The translations under genes and the position numbers were made by a program. The notes under the pieces are model-generated. The model was not told the DNA's origin. It did no database searches and saw nothing but the letters and a program-made list of their open reading frames with translations. A stretch of DNA of 64,000 bases, taken from assembly GCA_013399855.1 (NCBI GenBank), contig VXAY01007404.1:1-64000 (forward strand), written 5' to 3'. This DNA is from Oxyruncus cristatus (Eukaryota > Chordata > Aves > Passeriformes > Cotingidae). Positions 49,741 to 61,000 of this stretch are shown piece by piece. Numbering within the stretch: the stretch's first letter is position 1; each line of letters begins with the position of its first letter.

Positions 49741-52700
49741 CTTTGACCTCTCTAACTTTCTGTTGTCTTTGCCCCAGTCACTGAAGCTTGGAGAAAGCCT
49801 TGGCTTCAGGCCTACTTTACTTATTCTGATGTCTACCCTAGCTTACTTTGCCTTAATTTGTTACCACTAAGCACTTTGTGTAATGTTCCTAGTGTTCTTC
49901 TGTGGGTCTAGGTCTACTGAACAGAACAGAACAACATTTCCTTTGAGCAGGGTAGATATGAGGAGGGGTTAGGTTTCTTAAAGCAAGATACTTTGGTTAA
50001 TCCTTTTAAAGCCTTGCTTTGCTTCACATGTTTGCTACTCAACACCGATGTGTTTAAATACCTAATGCACTCTAAGGTTTAGGAGATAGCATTGATAACT
50101 GTGGAGACTGGTGGTCTAATGAGTTCCACCATCCCTTCTAGCTGGTTGTGCACACACTGTCAGACTGTCCCGGCGTGCAGTAAAAGCAGACCCAGCTGAA
50201 GTTCACAACTGGTAAGTACTTGTATTTTATGACAGTTCCTACAGTTGTGTGTCCATGCATTTCCTGTCCCTTCAGAAGCGTTCTTGTCCAGACAGTGTCA
50301 GCACGTGTTATTATGCTGGGCCAGGAAGAAAGTTCTCACAGTGCAGTCGCTGAAGCAACTTTACCTTTAAAGTAAATTTTTTCAAATTTTAAAAGTTCAG
50401 AGAAAGCAACAGCTTATTTGTAATGTGGAGAAAACAAAACAATACAAAAAAAAATCCAACATGAAAACAGATATTAGTGTGAAAAAATTGGACGACTGAA
50501 GAGGGAGTACTTGAGTTTTTCATGGATTGGTAAGCTCCAAGAACAGCTTAATGGGAGCTAAATTGAATAATTTCACCAGAGCATATAAATAGGTTTATGA
50601 AAGGGAAAAATATATAATAAGGTCAGTTAACTGTTCTGATGGGTTCCCATACCTGATGAATTTGGATGAGTAAAATGGTCATTTTTAAGGATTCCTTAGT
50701 GAAAATAATATGATTAAAAGAAATGAGCACTAATTAAGTCAGCTGTTAAATTTTTTTTTAAGGCCACCTTCCCCCTGACCTGATACAGACCTAAACTATT
50801 GTCTAGACAACCTGAAAATAAGTGAATCCCCAAATCCTTTCTGAATCTGTTAAAAACCCAGTCTTCCTCTCTCTGCTTTAGCCACATTGGAAAGTTACTC
50901 GAATACGTTACAGGCTGCCTTATTAGTCACGAAAGTAACTGTAGACATTTTATGTTTTACAGAAGGAAATATGATGCTATTTGATCCTTTTTGGACTGAC
51001 TGGTTCCCTGATTTGCAAATACCCCTTTTTGACCTTAGAATTTTAAACAAAGTCGGCACTGTCATTATTGCATTAATATATGGCTGCACTATTTTTTAAT
51101 AATGTTATTTTTGAGATTGCTCAGAAAAGCAGGATTTTTTGTTTGGGTCCCCACAAGATAATACAAATCTGCTAAATATATGTGGAATCGTTCCAGATAG
51201 CATTTTATATAAACTCCGGATAATTTCCTTTACCAAGGACACATTAATCCTAATGGGGAACTATGAAAATCAATGCTAATGAGCCTCCAAGTGACCATAA
51301 ATCTTCTTATACGTAAGTAAACGGAAGTAAGTTAAATATAAACTTTTTTATCCTCTAATGTATAAATGTTATTTACCACAGTATATTTAAGGGAACTAAG
51401 ATTGTTCATAGAGCCAATGAGTGCCTGTGCCAATCTGTACCATATTTGTGCTTCTCCATTCCTCTTTCCTCGTGTCTGCATAAAGCACCACACTCTGCTC
51501 CCATAGCAACTGCTATTGTTTGGGACTGTATCTCTGTGTATTCAAAAGGCACCTTGATTTACACAACCTTTTCAGTGTAACCAGTAGGAAAATAATTTTT
51601 TAAAAAATTTTTAAGTTCTGTTGACACAGAAGAATGAAACAAAGCTGTTAGTACTGTAAGCAAAGGAGCCTGTGCCAGGCAGGCAGAGTTTCTGCCTTCC
51701 ATTTCAATCCAAATCTAGCAGAAACACACTGAAGCCAAAATCAGAGAAAGAAGCCGCATTTGTGCAGCTGCAAGTTCAGTGCTAACTGAGGAGTAACTAG
51801 CAATTTTTGTTGTGCTGAAATTAATAATGAGAAGGAGCTTAAATATTTGAAATAATAGACAGATTTTCATTATTTTCACATACTTTCTACTTATCCTCTA
51901 TCTTACTCAAGGTATTCCTTTCCATTCTGGTACCAGCCTGCATTACTGAAGTCTCAAAAATAGACTGTATATATTCACATTTGACTGAACGTAGTAACTG
52001 TAGTAGGAGTTGGAAATGCAGATGAACCAAGAAAGAATATTGATTTCTATGTGTTGATAAAAAAAATAATCCATTGTCTCTGGGAAAAGAGAATTTGCAA
52101 ATTTTATATTTCTTTTTCCTTTCTCTCACCTGTAATTTCCTGGTTTCTGCAACCAAGACGGGCACAGGTACTTTTGTTTTGCACATAATAGATACTAGAA
52201 ATTGTGATGGACTGGAACTGTTACTGACAGATGGTCTTGCATATCTTCCTTCTCAGTATTGTGCCAAACCTGATGGGTCCAACAATAGTCAACAAGCAAA
52301 TTTAAGCTGGAAACAGAAGAAAGACAGAAAAATGCATAGCATATATTTAACTTTTGCCCTCATTTTCTCAGAGTTTGTTGTCTTGTGTATCACCAGCCTC
52401 AATTGCTCAGAATTTAAAAAAACCTGCATCCCTTATATAAAGTTTTCAGAATAATGTCCAGTTATTAGTATTCATTACAAACTTCGGCTTATTTTTTGTA
52501 GTGTTTATTATTGGGCCCTCAGAAGTAATTTCTAAAATTGCTGTGTCAGTATAGGTCCTAACTTCATTGAGGTCCATTGACCCTGCAGCATGAAATTCAA
52601 TTTAGCCTGCTAGACTTGAGGCTCCAGTGTATACAAATAATTTTAGCCAATTTAATAGAATTAAATTCTAGATCAAAATGAATAAGATATATCAATATTA

Positions 52701-53623
52701 GCCACCCTTAAGCCAATTTAAGAGCATTTACACAAGGGATTTAACTGCTTTAAATCAATTTAAGAATTGATTTAACTAAATCATTGCAATTTCTTTCTGT
52801 ACGTAGGGGACAAGTTACGCGAGTTTTATTTTGAGAAGCACTAAGCACTCACCTACAGCACCAGGGATTTCAAATCTTATTGATGTAAAGCATGTGCCTT
52901 CTGTTATCAATATCAGGGCTAATGTATGCTGTCTGGGGGATGGGCTCAAGTGATAGATACAGGAGAAAATAGGTACCACTAATATCATTATCATATCTGT
53001 ATGTTTATATATATTTATAATAAAGGCACAATACATAGATATGAAAATATAGGGTCTGGGAAAGCTATCAGCTTACAACAGATTACAAAGCTGTTATGAT
53101 ACAATTGATAGAGGGTAGGAGGGGTCTTTAAGTTGTTATCACACAGTTGATTTTTTTATCCTTGAGTTGCCAAAATCAAGACTTTCACAGGTATATTAAC
53201 AATGCAGCTCAAAACTCTGTTAATAACCAAAATAATCCAGCATCTCTTCAGTCCTTGTGGTTCTACTAGGAATACTAGGATGAAACGTCAAGTAATGTCC
53301 CTTTTGACAATGCTACCCAGCCTGTAGACATCTATTCTCCAGGAGCAAAATGCTTCTTCCTTTGGTAACACCAAAATACTAACTAGTATTCTGTCATTAA
53401 ACTAGATGAGATCTGAACTCATATTTCTGTCTCCATTCAACCACAGGTTGTAAGGGCTCACTGACTGATGTCAGTCACTCTCTGTGCATGCTTAATAGGC
53501 ACCATCATAAAAAACCATGGGAAACTGAAATGCATATATCTCCATGTCTTTGTATACCTGTGTCTCCATATAGTGTACCTCATTACATACCAGATCCCTA
53601 ACTTTGACAAGCTTTTCTATTTC
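49741..53623. other. Unique sequence, no gene seen
   Basis: The first ~600 bp next to the LTR-like unit might include retroviral interior sequence, but no protein domain was recognised. Frames at 50887-51099 and 52074-52454 (126 codons) have no family resemblance. A perfect inverted repeat lies at 52750-52775. Confidence 0.4.
52750..52775. repeat. Perfect inverted repeat, 11-bp arms, 4-nt loop
   Basis: TTAAATCAATT - TAAG - AATTGATTTAA. In AT-rich DNA this can arise by chance or from slippage and has no assigned function. Confidence 0.85.
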
Positions 53624-54157
53624 ACAGAATCACAGAATCACACAGGTTGGAAAGGACCTCTGAGATCATCAAGTCCAACCCTTGATCCGCTACCACTGTG
53701 GTTACTAAACCATGGCACTAAGTGCCACATTCAGTCTCATCTTAAAAACCCCCAGGGACAGAGAATCCACCACTTCCCTGGGCAGCCCATTCCAATACCT
53801 TATTACCCTCTCTGTAAAGATTTTCTTCCTAGTATCCAACCTAAATCTCCCCCGGCACAGCTTAGACCATACCCTCTTGTCCTACTGATGGTTGCCTGGG
53901 AGAAGAGACCAACCCCCACCTGTCTACAACCTCCTTTCAGATAGTTGTAGAGATTGATGAGGTCTCCCCTGAGCCTTCTCTTCTCCAGGCTAAACAACCC
54001 CAGCTCCCTCAGCCTCTCCTCACAGGGCTTGTGTTCAAGTCCCTTCACCAGCCTGGTTACTCTTCTCTGGACCTGCTCCAGCACCTCAATATCCTTCCTG
54101 AACTGAGGGGCCCAGAACTGGACACAGCACTCCAGGTGTGGCCTCACCAGTGCTGAC
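53624..54157 (-). mobile_element. CR1 3' end, copy 1 of the repeated block
   Basis: The plus strand begins CACAGAATCACAGAATCACA and GGTTGGAAAGGACCTCTGAG, a CR1 3' terminus in reverse. It continues through the 3' UTR to the ORF2 C-terminal part (minus frame 53803-54147, 114 codons, starting [20 protein letters not shown]). Relative to the 8994-10062 copy it is less eroded, with its C-terminal ORF2 frame open, suggesting a younger insertion. It is 5'-truncated at about 54157. From 53655 on it recurs at 55838-56340. Confidence 0.93.
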
Positions 54158-54540
54158 TATTTCTTTCTTCTTTACAGCGCTGTTGCAAAGGTGTCATTGT
54201 GTGAATTAATTTTTCATCCTTGACCTTATGTTTTCACATTCATTTTCAACATTGAACTGTATTTAGGAAAGCATGAATAATTAAGACCTGAATATTTCAA
54301 AAGCTGTCATGAAGGTGAAATGGATCCCTGAAATGCAAAGACTTGTAACAGCATATTAATGAACTCCCCAGAAATCCTTAACTGTATTCCAATGGTTAGA
54401 GAAAGAACTGGAATGCAATCTGTTCTTACTGAGGTTAAGGAAGCCAGAGTTTCCTTAATTGTCAAAATCCAAATAACTGTATTATCAAGTAAACTTTAAT
54501 TTTTAAAAGTACCATTTCCAGTACATGAGACGCAAGTGCA
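54158..54540. other. Unique spacer between CR1 and LTR C (copy 1)
   Basis: No gene or repeat recognised. The same spacer recurs at 56341-56723. Confidence 0.5.
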
Positions 54541-55475
54541 CAGGTGCTGCAGGGTCACCCCTATGAGATACTATTTCCAGTTGGCTCCAACAGGCCCACT
54601 ACAGTCTACAGCTGATATCATCACCAAATGGTGATACCTCTGGGAAAAGATGTTTAAGATAGGGTGAGAAATGCCATGAAGTAATGAGAGGAGCGAGTAA
54701 AAAAATGTGAGAGAAAGAGCCCTGCAGACACCAAGGTGAGAAGAGAAGGAGAGGGAGGAGGTGCTCCAGGTGCTGGAGAAGAGGTAGTCCTGCAGCCATT
54801 GGAGAGACCACATTGTAGCAGGTTTATCCTGAAAGACTGCAGTCTGTGGACAGAACCCATACTGGAGAAGTGAGAGGAGGAACAGCAGAAGAAAGGAGCT
54901 GTTATGGACTGACCACGACTCCCCATTTCTCATCCTCCTGTGGGGACGGGGCTTCGTATAGGAGTCAAGCATGAAGGAGTCAAGTTGAGTCTGGTGAAGA
55001 AGAGGAGTGGAGAGAATCTATTCTTGTTTTTGTCCTTGCTTCTCACCATAAAAATATATTTTAATCAGCAATAAATTAAANTGTGGACAGAACCCATACT
55101 GGAGAAGTGAGAGGAGGAACAGCAGAAGAAAGGAGCTGTTATGGACTGACCACGACTCCCCATTTCTCATCCTCCTGTGGGGACGGGGCTTCGTATAGGA
55201 GTCAAGCATGAAGGAGTCAAGTTGAGTCTGGTGAAGAAGAGGAGTGGAGAGAATCTATTCTTGTTTTTGTCCTTGCTTCTCACCATAAAAATATATTTTA
55301 ATCAGCAATAAATTAAATTGATTTTCATCAAGTTGAGTCTGTTTTGGCAGTAATTGGTAAGTGATCTCCTTGTCTTATCTCTTTGCTTAATTTTATGTCA
55401 CTGTGCTGTTGAGGAGGGTGAGTGAGAGAGCAGCTGAATAGGCATCAGCCAGCCAGCCAAGGTCAACCCAACACA
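54541..55475 (+). mobile_element. LTR C, ERVL-type, copy 1, interrupted by a gap and a repeated 236-bp piece
   Basis: A plus-strand LTR of the bird ERVL type. It has CACCAAATGGTGATACCTCT near the 5' side, GACACCAAGGTGAGAAGAGA, TTATGGACTGACCACGACTC, then AATAAATTAAA and, after the gap, AGTTGAGTCTGTTTTGGCAG, CTTGTCTTATCTC, and an end at GGTCAACCCAACACA (55475). The part 54845-55080 is repeated at 55082-55317 on the other side of the single N at 55081, so the LTR as drawn is longer than its true length. The 5' end is not fixed. Minus frames (for example 54571-54972) are not coding. Confidence 0.82.
55081..55081. other. Single-N assembly join
   Basis: One N at which sequence jumps back: bases 55082 onward repeat 54845 onward. 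This marks a contig join with unmerged overlap. Confidence 0.9.
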
Positions 55476-55788
55476 TCGGGGTGAATTGTAATAACATGGA
55501 ATATGTATGTCCAAGAAAGACCAAACTGTGGTAATTTCTTTCAACTTTTTTTCTGGAATTCTGGTTATGAAGACAATGACAACAGTTTAAAACGTTCCTT
55601 TTTGGGTTGATTTATAAGGTTTATCAGAAGAGATGAAAATGTGACTGATCTTCATACCTAGGACTGCGGTTAAAATTGGAAAAACAGATTTTTGACTTGT
55701 AAAAAATAGCTGACAAGCTGTGATGATGAGAATGTAAAATGTTGATCCCCTGCTGTCGCTGTTGTGTTTGCAACAGTAATTTTAAGGA

Positions 55789-55837
55789 NNNNNNNNNNNN
55801 NNNNNNNNNNNNNNNNNNNNNNNNNNNNNNNNNNNNN
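55789..55837. other. Assembly gap, 49 N
   Basis: A run of 49 N. The sequence to its left (ending at 55788) corresponds to 57734; the sequence to its right (55838) corresponds to 53655. Both sides are therefore repeated elsewhere in the block. Confidence 0.99.
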
Positions 55838-56340
55838 GACCTCTGAGATCATCAAGTCCAACCCTTGATCCGCTACCACTGTGGTTACTAAACCATGGCA
55901 CTAAGTGCCACATTCAGTCTCATCTTAAAAACCCCCAGGGACAGAGAATCCACCACTTCCCTGGGCAGCCCATTCCAATACCTTATTACCCTCTCTGTAA
56001 AGATTTTCTTCCTAGTATCCAACCTAAATCTCCCCCGGCACAGCTTAGACCATACCCTCTTGTCCTACTGATGGTTGCCTGGGAGAAGAGACCAACCCCC
56101 ACCTGTCTACAACCTCCTTTCAGATAGTTGTAGAGATTGATGAGGTCTCCCCTGAGCCTTCTCTTCTCCAGGCTAAACAACCCCAGCTCCCTCAGCCTCT
56201 CCTCACAGGGCTTGTGTTCAAGTCCCTTCACCAGCCTGGTTACTCTTCTCTGGACCTGCTCCAGCACCTCAATATCCTTCCTGAACTGAGGGGCCCAGAA
56301 CTGGACACAGCACTCCAGGTGTGGCCTCACCAGTGCTGAC
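55838..56340 (-). mobile_element. CR1 3' end, copy 2 of the repeated block
   Basis: Identical in translation to the 53803-54147 CR1 remnant (minus frame 55986-56330) at a constant offset of 2183 bp. It lacks the terminal tail because it begins at the gap. Confidence 0.92.
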
Positions 56341-56723
56341 TATTTCTTTCTTCTTTACAGCGCTGTTGCAAAGGTGTCATTGTGTGAATTAATTTTTCAT
56401 CCTTGACCTTATGTTTTCACATTCATTTTCAACATTGAACTGTATTTAGGAAAGCATGAATAATTAAGACCTGAATATTTCAAAAGCTGTCATGAAGGTG
56501 AAATGGATCCCTGAAATGCAAAGACTTGTAACAGCATATTAATGAACTCCCCAGAAATCCTTAACTGTATTCCAATGGTTAGAGAAAGAACTGGAATGCA
56601 ATCTGTTCTTACTGAGGTTAAGGAAGCCAGAGTTTCCTTAATTGTCAAAATCCAAATAACTGTATTATCAAGTAAACTTTAATTTTTAAAAGTACCATTT
56701 CCAGTACATGAGACGCAAGTGCA

Positions 56724-57421
56724 CAGGTGCTGCAGGGTCACCCCTATGAGATACTATTTCCAGTTGGCTCCAACAGGCCCACTACAGTCTACAGCTGATA
56801 TCATCACCAAATGGTGATACCTCTGGGAAAAGATGTTTAAGATAGGGTGAGAAATGCCATGAAGTAATGAGAGGAGCGAGTAAAAAAATGTGAGAGAAAG
56901 AGCCCTGCAGACACCAAGGTGAGAAGAGAAGGAGAGGGAGGAGGTGCTCCAGGTGCTGGAGAAGAGGTAGTCCTGCAGCCATTGGAGAGACCACATTGTA
57001 GCAGGTTTATCCTGAAAGACTGCAGTCTGTGGACAGAACCCATACTGGAGAAGTGAGAGGAGGAACAGCAGAAGAAAGGAGCTGTTATGGACTGACCACG
57101 ACTCCCCATTTCTCATCCTCCTGTGGGGACGGGGCTTCGTATAGGAGTCAAGCATGAAGGAGTCAAGTTGAGTCTGGTGAAGAAGAGGAGTGGAGAGAAT
57201 CTATTCTTGTTTTTGTCCTTGCTTCTCACCATAAAAATATATTTTAATCAGCAATAAATTAAATTGATTTTCATCAAGTTGAGTCTGTTTTGGCAGTAAT
57301 TGGTAAGTGATCTCCTTGTCTTATCTCTTTGCTTAATTTTATGTCACTGTGCTGTTGAGGAGGGTGAGTGAGAGAGCAGCTGAATAGGCATCAGCCAGCC
57401 AGCCAAGGTCAACCCAACACA
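56724..57421 (+). mobile_element. LTR C, copy 2, uninterrupted version
   Basis: The same LTR as 54541-55475 without the internal repeat. AATAAATTAAA lies at about 57253-57263 and the end GGTCAACCCAACACA at 57421. This is the better guide to the real element. The following bases TCGGG were not found as a duplicate upstream, so the 5' end may be truncated or lie elsewhere. Confidence 0.87.
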
Positions 57422-60400
57422 TCGGGGTGAATTGTAATAACATGGAATATGTATGTCCAAGAAAGACCAAACTGTGGTAATTTCTTTCAACTTTTTTTCT
57501 GGAATTCTGGTTATGAAGACAATGACAACAGTTTAAAACGTTCCTTTTTGGGTTGATTTATAAGGTTTATCAGAAGAGATGAAAATGTGACTGATCTTCA
57601 TACCTAGGACTGCGGTTAAAATTGGAAAAACAGATTTTTGACTTGTAAAAAATAGCTGACAAGCTGTGATGATGAGAATGTAAAATGTTGATCCCCTGCT
57701 GTCGCTGTTGTGTTTGCAACAGTAATTTTAAGGAGAGATCATTAAGGAAGAGACAACTAGGTTCTGAAACATAAAAAAAAAAAAAAAAAGGCCGCAAATG
57801 GTTAAAACAGCTCTTTGTAGCAGGTGTGTAAATTGAAAATGAATCCCCAGAAAATGTATACATGATTGCTTCTTTTGGTGACAATGAATCTGACCCAATT
57901 TGGTGTATATAATTTATTTAGTTCATTACTTTCATATTGATTTGTTTTGTGTTATGGTTAGGTATAAAACTACCTGACACCTTATTCAGCATAATTGCAT
58001 TCAACTGACAGGAAAAAGAAATTAACACAGACAAATTCTTTTTCAATTTCTCTTTTTATTCAGATAAATCCTGGCACAACTTAGCAACTCCAGCAACTTT
58101 GTCAAAAAAAGTTTTATATGTTTGAGTTTGGGTTTTATTTTTTTTTTCTTTCAGACTAGTAATAGCCAAACTTTCCGTCATGTCAAGAAATCAAAGTTTG
58201 TCAAAAGACTATGAAAATGAATGTAAATATGAACTAAAGAAAAGTGATTTAGATTTTATCACTTATTTGATAGCAATATCAAAGTTGGAGGATAACCCAG
58301 ATACTGGGTAATTAAGAAAAATTATGAAAAATGGTAAAGCTGAAAAAGCTTTGATATGGAAAGATTGAGATAATTTTCTTTAGAAATCAGATAAACAATA
58401 CAGGAAATATAAAAAAGTTCTTTGTCAGGAACAGGACAAAATTTAATTTAATTACAAGGTGGGAAATTGTAAGCAAATTAAAAGACAGTTTGTAATTAAA
58501 CCACAGTATTCACTGAAGTGAAAACTTACTGAGTGTTAGAGCTTAACAAAGTAATGGGGTGACTTCCTTGATCACCTAGCTCCGACCTACACAGCTGTAG
58601 GTAAAGCCTAAAAATGAAACTACTCAGAAACTAGGCAAGCATATGACTCATCATCATCAGTGTTAATACTGGGAAAAAACACTACTGAGTCTCATTACCA
58701 TCCAACTTTTACATGTTATCCTGATAAGTTTCAGATAATTTCCATTGTTCTGTTTTCAAGGTTACCCGGGGGTTCAATATTAAATATTCCTCACACTCTT
58801 CACTGATTGTATCTTACAAATTTTTATCTGATTTCTTAAACACATTCCAACTTGTTTTACCAAAGTCATTAAGAACATATTAAATGCAATCAGTCCCAAG
58901 ATATTGTTTATGACCTTCGCAGTTATTCTCATTACAGTTCGTTAATTTTCCTTTCAATAAGACCTTTTCACTTTTAATCATTTTTTTAAAAATATGTTAT
59001 TAAGCTTGTACTGAGTTCCATCCTTATGTCAAATAAAGATTTTTCCATATGACATTGTATCAAATGACCTAAAATATAAAGATTTATTATGTTTTCTTCA
59101 GTGCTTTATTAGTTATGTTATTCATGGTACAGCTGAAAAAAAACCACGTATTTTTATCCCATTGCTTGCTGTAGATTCTTCCATCTTTTTTTTCCTCTTT
59201 ATTTTCAGATTTCTTCAGTATATATTCTCAGCTCTTGACTGTGCTGAGATCCAGTCTTTCCTCTTTACATATAACTATATTTCTTTCCCTCTAATGATAT
59301 AATTAAATCCTACTTATAGAAACTGACGACTTGTGCTTTTATACATGTCATTTGACAAGTTTGTGTTTTTAATTGCCTATTTCTTTCAATATAAACACGC
59401 CCCACTCTTTTACAACTTCTTTTCCAGTATGAGCATCTATTTCGGAGTATTAATTTTTAATTTTTTTTATACAAGAAATGGAAGCATCACTGTTAGCATG
59501 AGGAAAAACTATTAACATAGCTGTTTTGAGTAATGATTAGGTTGTCTTTAATATTTTCCCATCAAAAAAATTCATTTTTCCCCTCATTTATTCATTTTTG
59601 CTTAATTTATATGGTTGAATAAACTGATCCTATTTGCTTTCAAATCCTTTACAACACTGAATCTAGACTGTTTTTTGGGAACTATTACTGACCACTAAGA
59701 CAAGTTTCTCTTCTCAGTCCTCTTATTTTTTTTTTTTTTCCCATACAATTTTAGGGCTTAATATGTCTTCTGAGATATTTATCATTCAGGACTGAAGTAT
59801 TTTACTGCAAGAGATACATATTCCAGATAATTTTTACATCTTTTAGTAAAAGGTGGAAATAAAAAATTATCCAAATCCCAACATTCTATTACAGCTCCCT
59901 TGATTAATTTCTTTGACATATAAGAATTGTCTGCTTTGAATTAAAGAAAAAAAATGACAACTTTTATGCACGTAAACTCTTTCCTTTTCATGAAAAAGAA
60001 GATTATTTTCTTACTAATGAATTTTTGTAATATTGATGATACTTCTCCGAAACAAGTAACAATAACATCAACTCTTCTTAAGTAATTGATATTCTGTAAA
60101 AGAATCTGATGAATATCATATTCCAAAGTTATCTAAACCTTGCCATAATTAAACTAACATAAAAAAACATTTAGAAAATTGCTTATCAAGGATATAGGAA
60201 CTGTCATAATTAAACCAAACATTTCTGAAATGTTCTGATTTAAATGAATGATGGATCCAAAACCTCCATGTTTCGCAGCTTAGGGATGTTTTGTTGTGAT
60301 TCCCAGGTATAGTGTATTGTGTGTTGTGGATGATAACAAGCCTGGAATGATCACCAGCTTTGTGGTGCTAGGATGCTTGATCTATCTATCCGGTGTTCAG

Positions 60401-61000
60401 TTACATAGGGACAGATTCCACCCCAGCCCTCATGACTGTAGATGCACATGAAATTTTATTGTATATTGAGAGAAACAGGTCTGAATTACTATCCTGCTTC
60501 AGCAGCACTGGACAAGCATAAGGCTGCTTGACAGTAACCCCTCTGTTAACTTGCTCACAGGATTTCCACTCTTTACTATCCTTTTTCCTGCTACTTGACT
60601 CTCTTTTTTTGCCACCCTTATACCTCTCTTTCTCTGCCCCAACATTCTCCCAGGTGAATAATTTTCCCCTAATTACTTCTCCCTGTCAGTCTCCATTTTG
60701 CAATACCTATACCCAGTTTTGACATTTTTGATACCTTTATCTAGGTAATCTTGCCCTTATATGATATCAGTGGTGTGTCCCCAGTGATTCCCTCCAATTA
60801 CATGCGAGGCTTGGCTCCTGTACCCACTCATGAGAACGCCACCACCTGATGCTTGGCATTATCCCTACTTCTTGACCAGTATTGGCTGTCACAACATGCA
60901 GCTCCTCATGCTAAGTGAAGAGGTTTTTATGTCCCATTCCATTAGTGTAGCCACAGGCCAGTGACCTGGTCATTTGCCTGCAGCCTTAACAGTGTTGAGG
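57422..61000. other. AT-rich unique sequence, no gene seen
   Basis: A 17-A run lies at 57773-57789. Frames are at most 104 codons without motifs. A mildly GC-richer patch at about 60760-61040 has no recognised content. Confidence 0.45.

Larger units (their letters stand above)
53655..57734. repeat. Overlapping identical blocks around two gaps (probable false duplication)
   Basis: Block 53655-55080 equals 55838-57263 (offset 2183). Block 55082-55788 equals 57028-57734 (offset 1946). Block 54845-55080 equals 55082-55317 (offset 237). All breakpoints fall exactly at N positions. No differences were noticed where compared by eye, and the open frames in matching pieces translate identically. The continuous right-hand version 55838-57734 contains everything in the other two pieces. 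Confidence 0.9.

Noticed and set aside
52074..52454. 126-codon plus-strand frame with hydrophobic ends
   Set aside because: No recognisable family, no splice context that held up, and composition like its flanks. Chance frame is the simplest reading.
53468..53944. 158-codon plus-strand frame
   Set aside because: Most of it is antisense CR1 3' sequence joined to unique upstream DNA; no coding support.
54571..54972. 133-codon minus-strand frame, repeated identically at 56754-57155
   Set aside because: It lies antisense within LTR C. The exact repetition comes from the duplicated assembly block, not a gene family.
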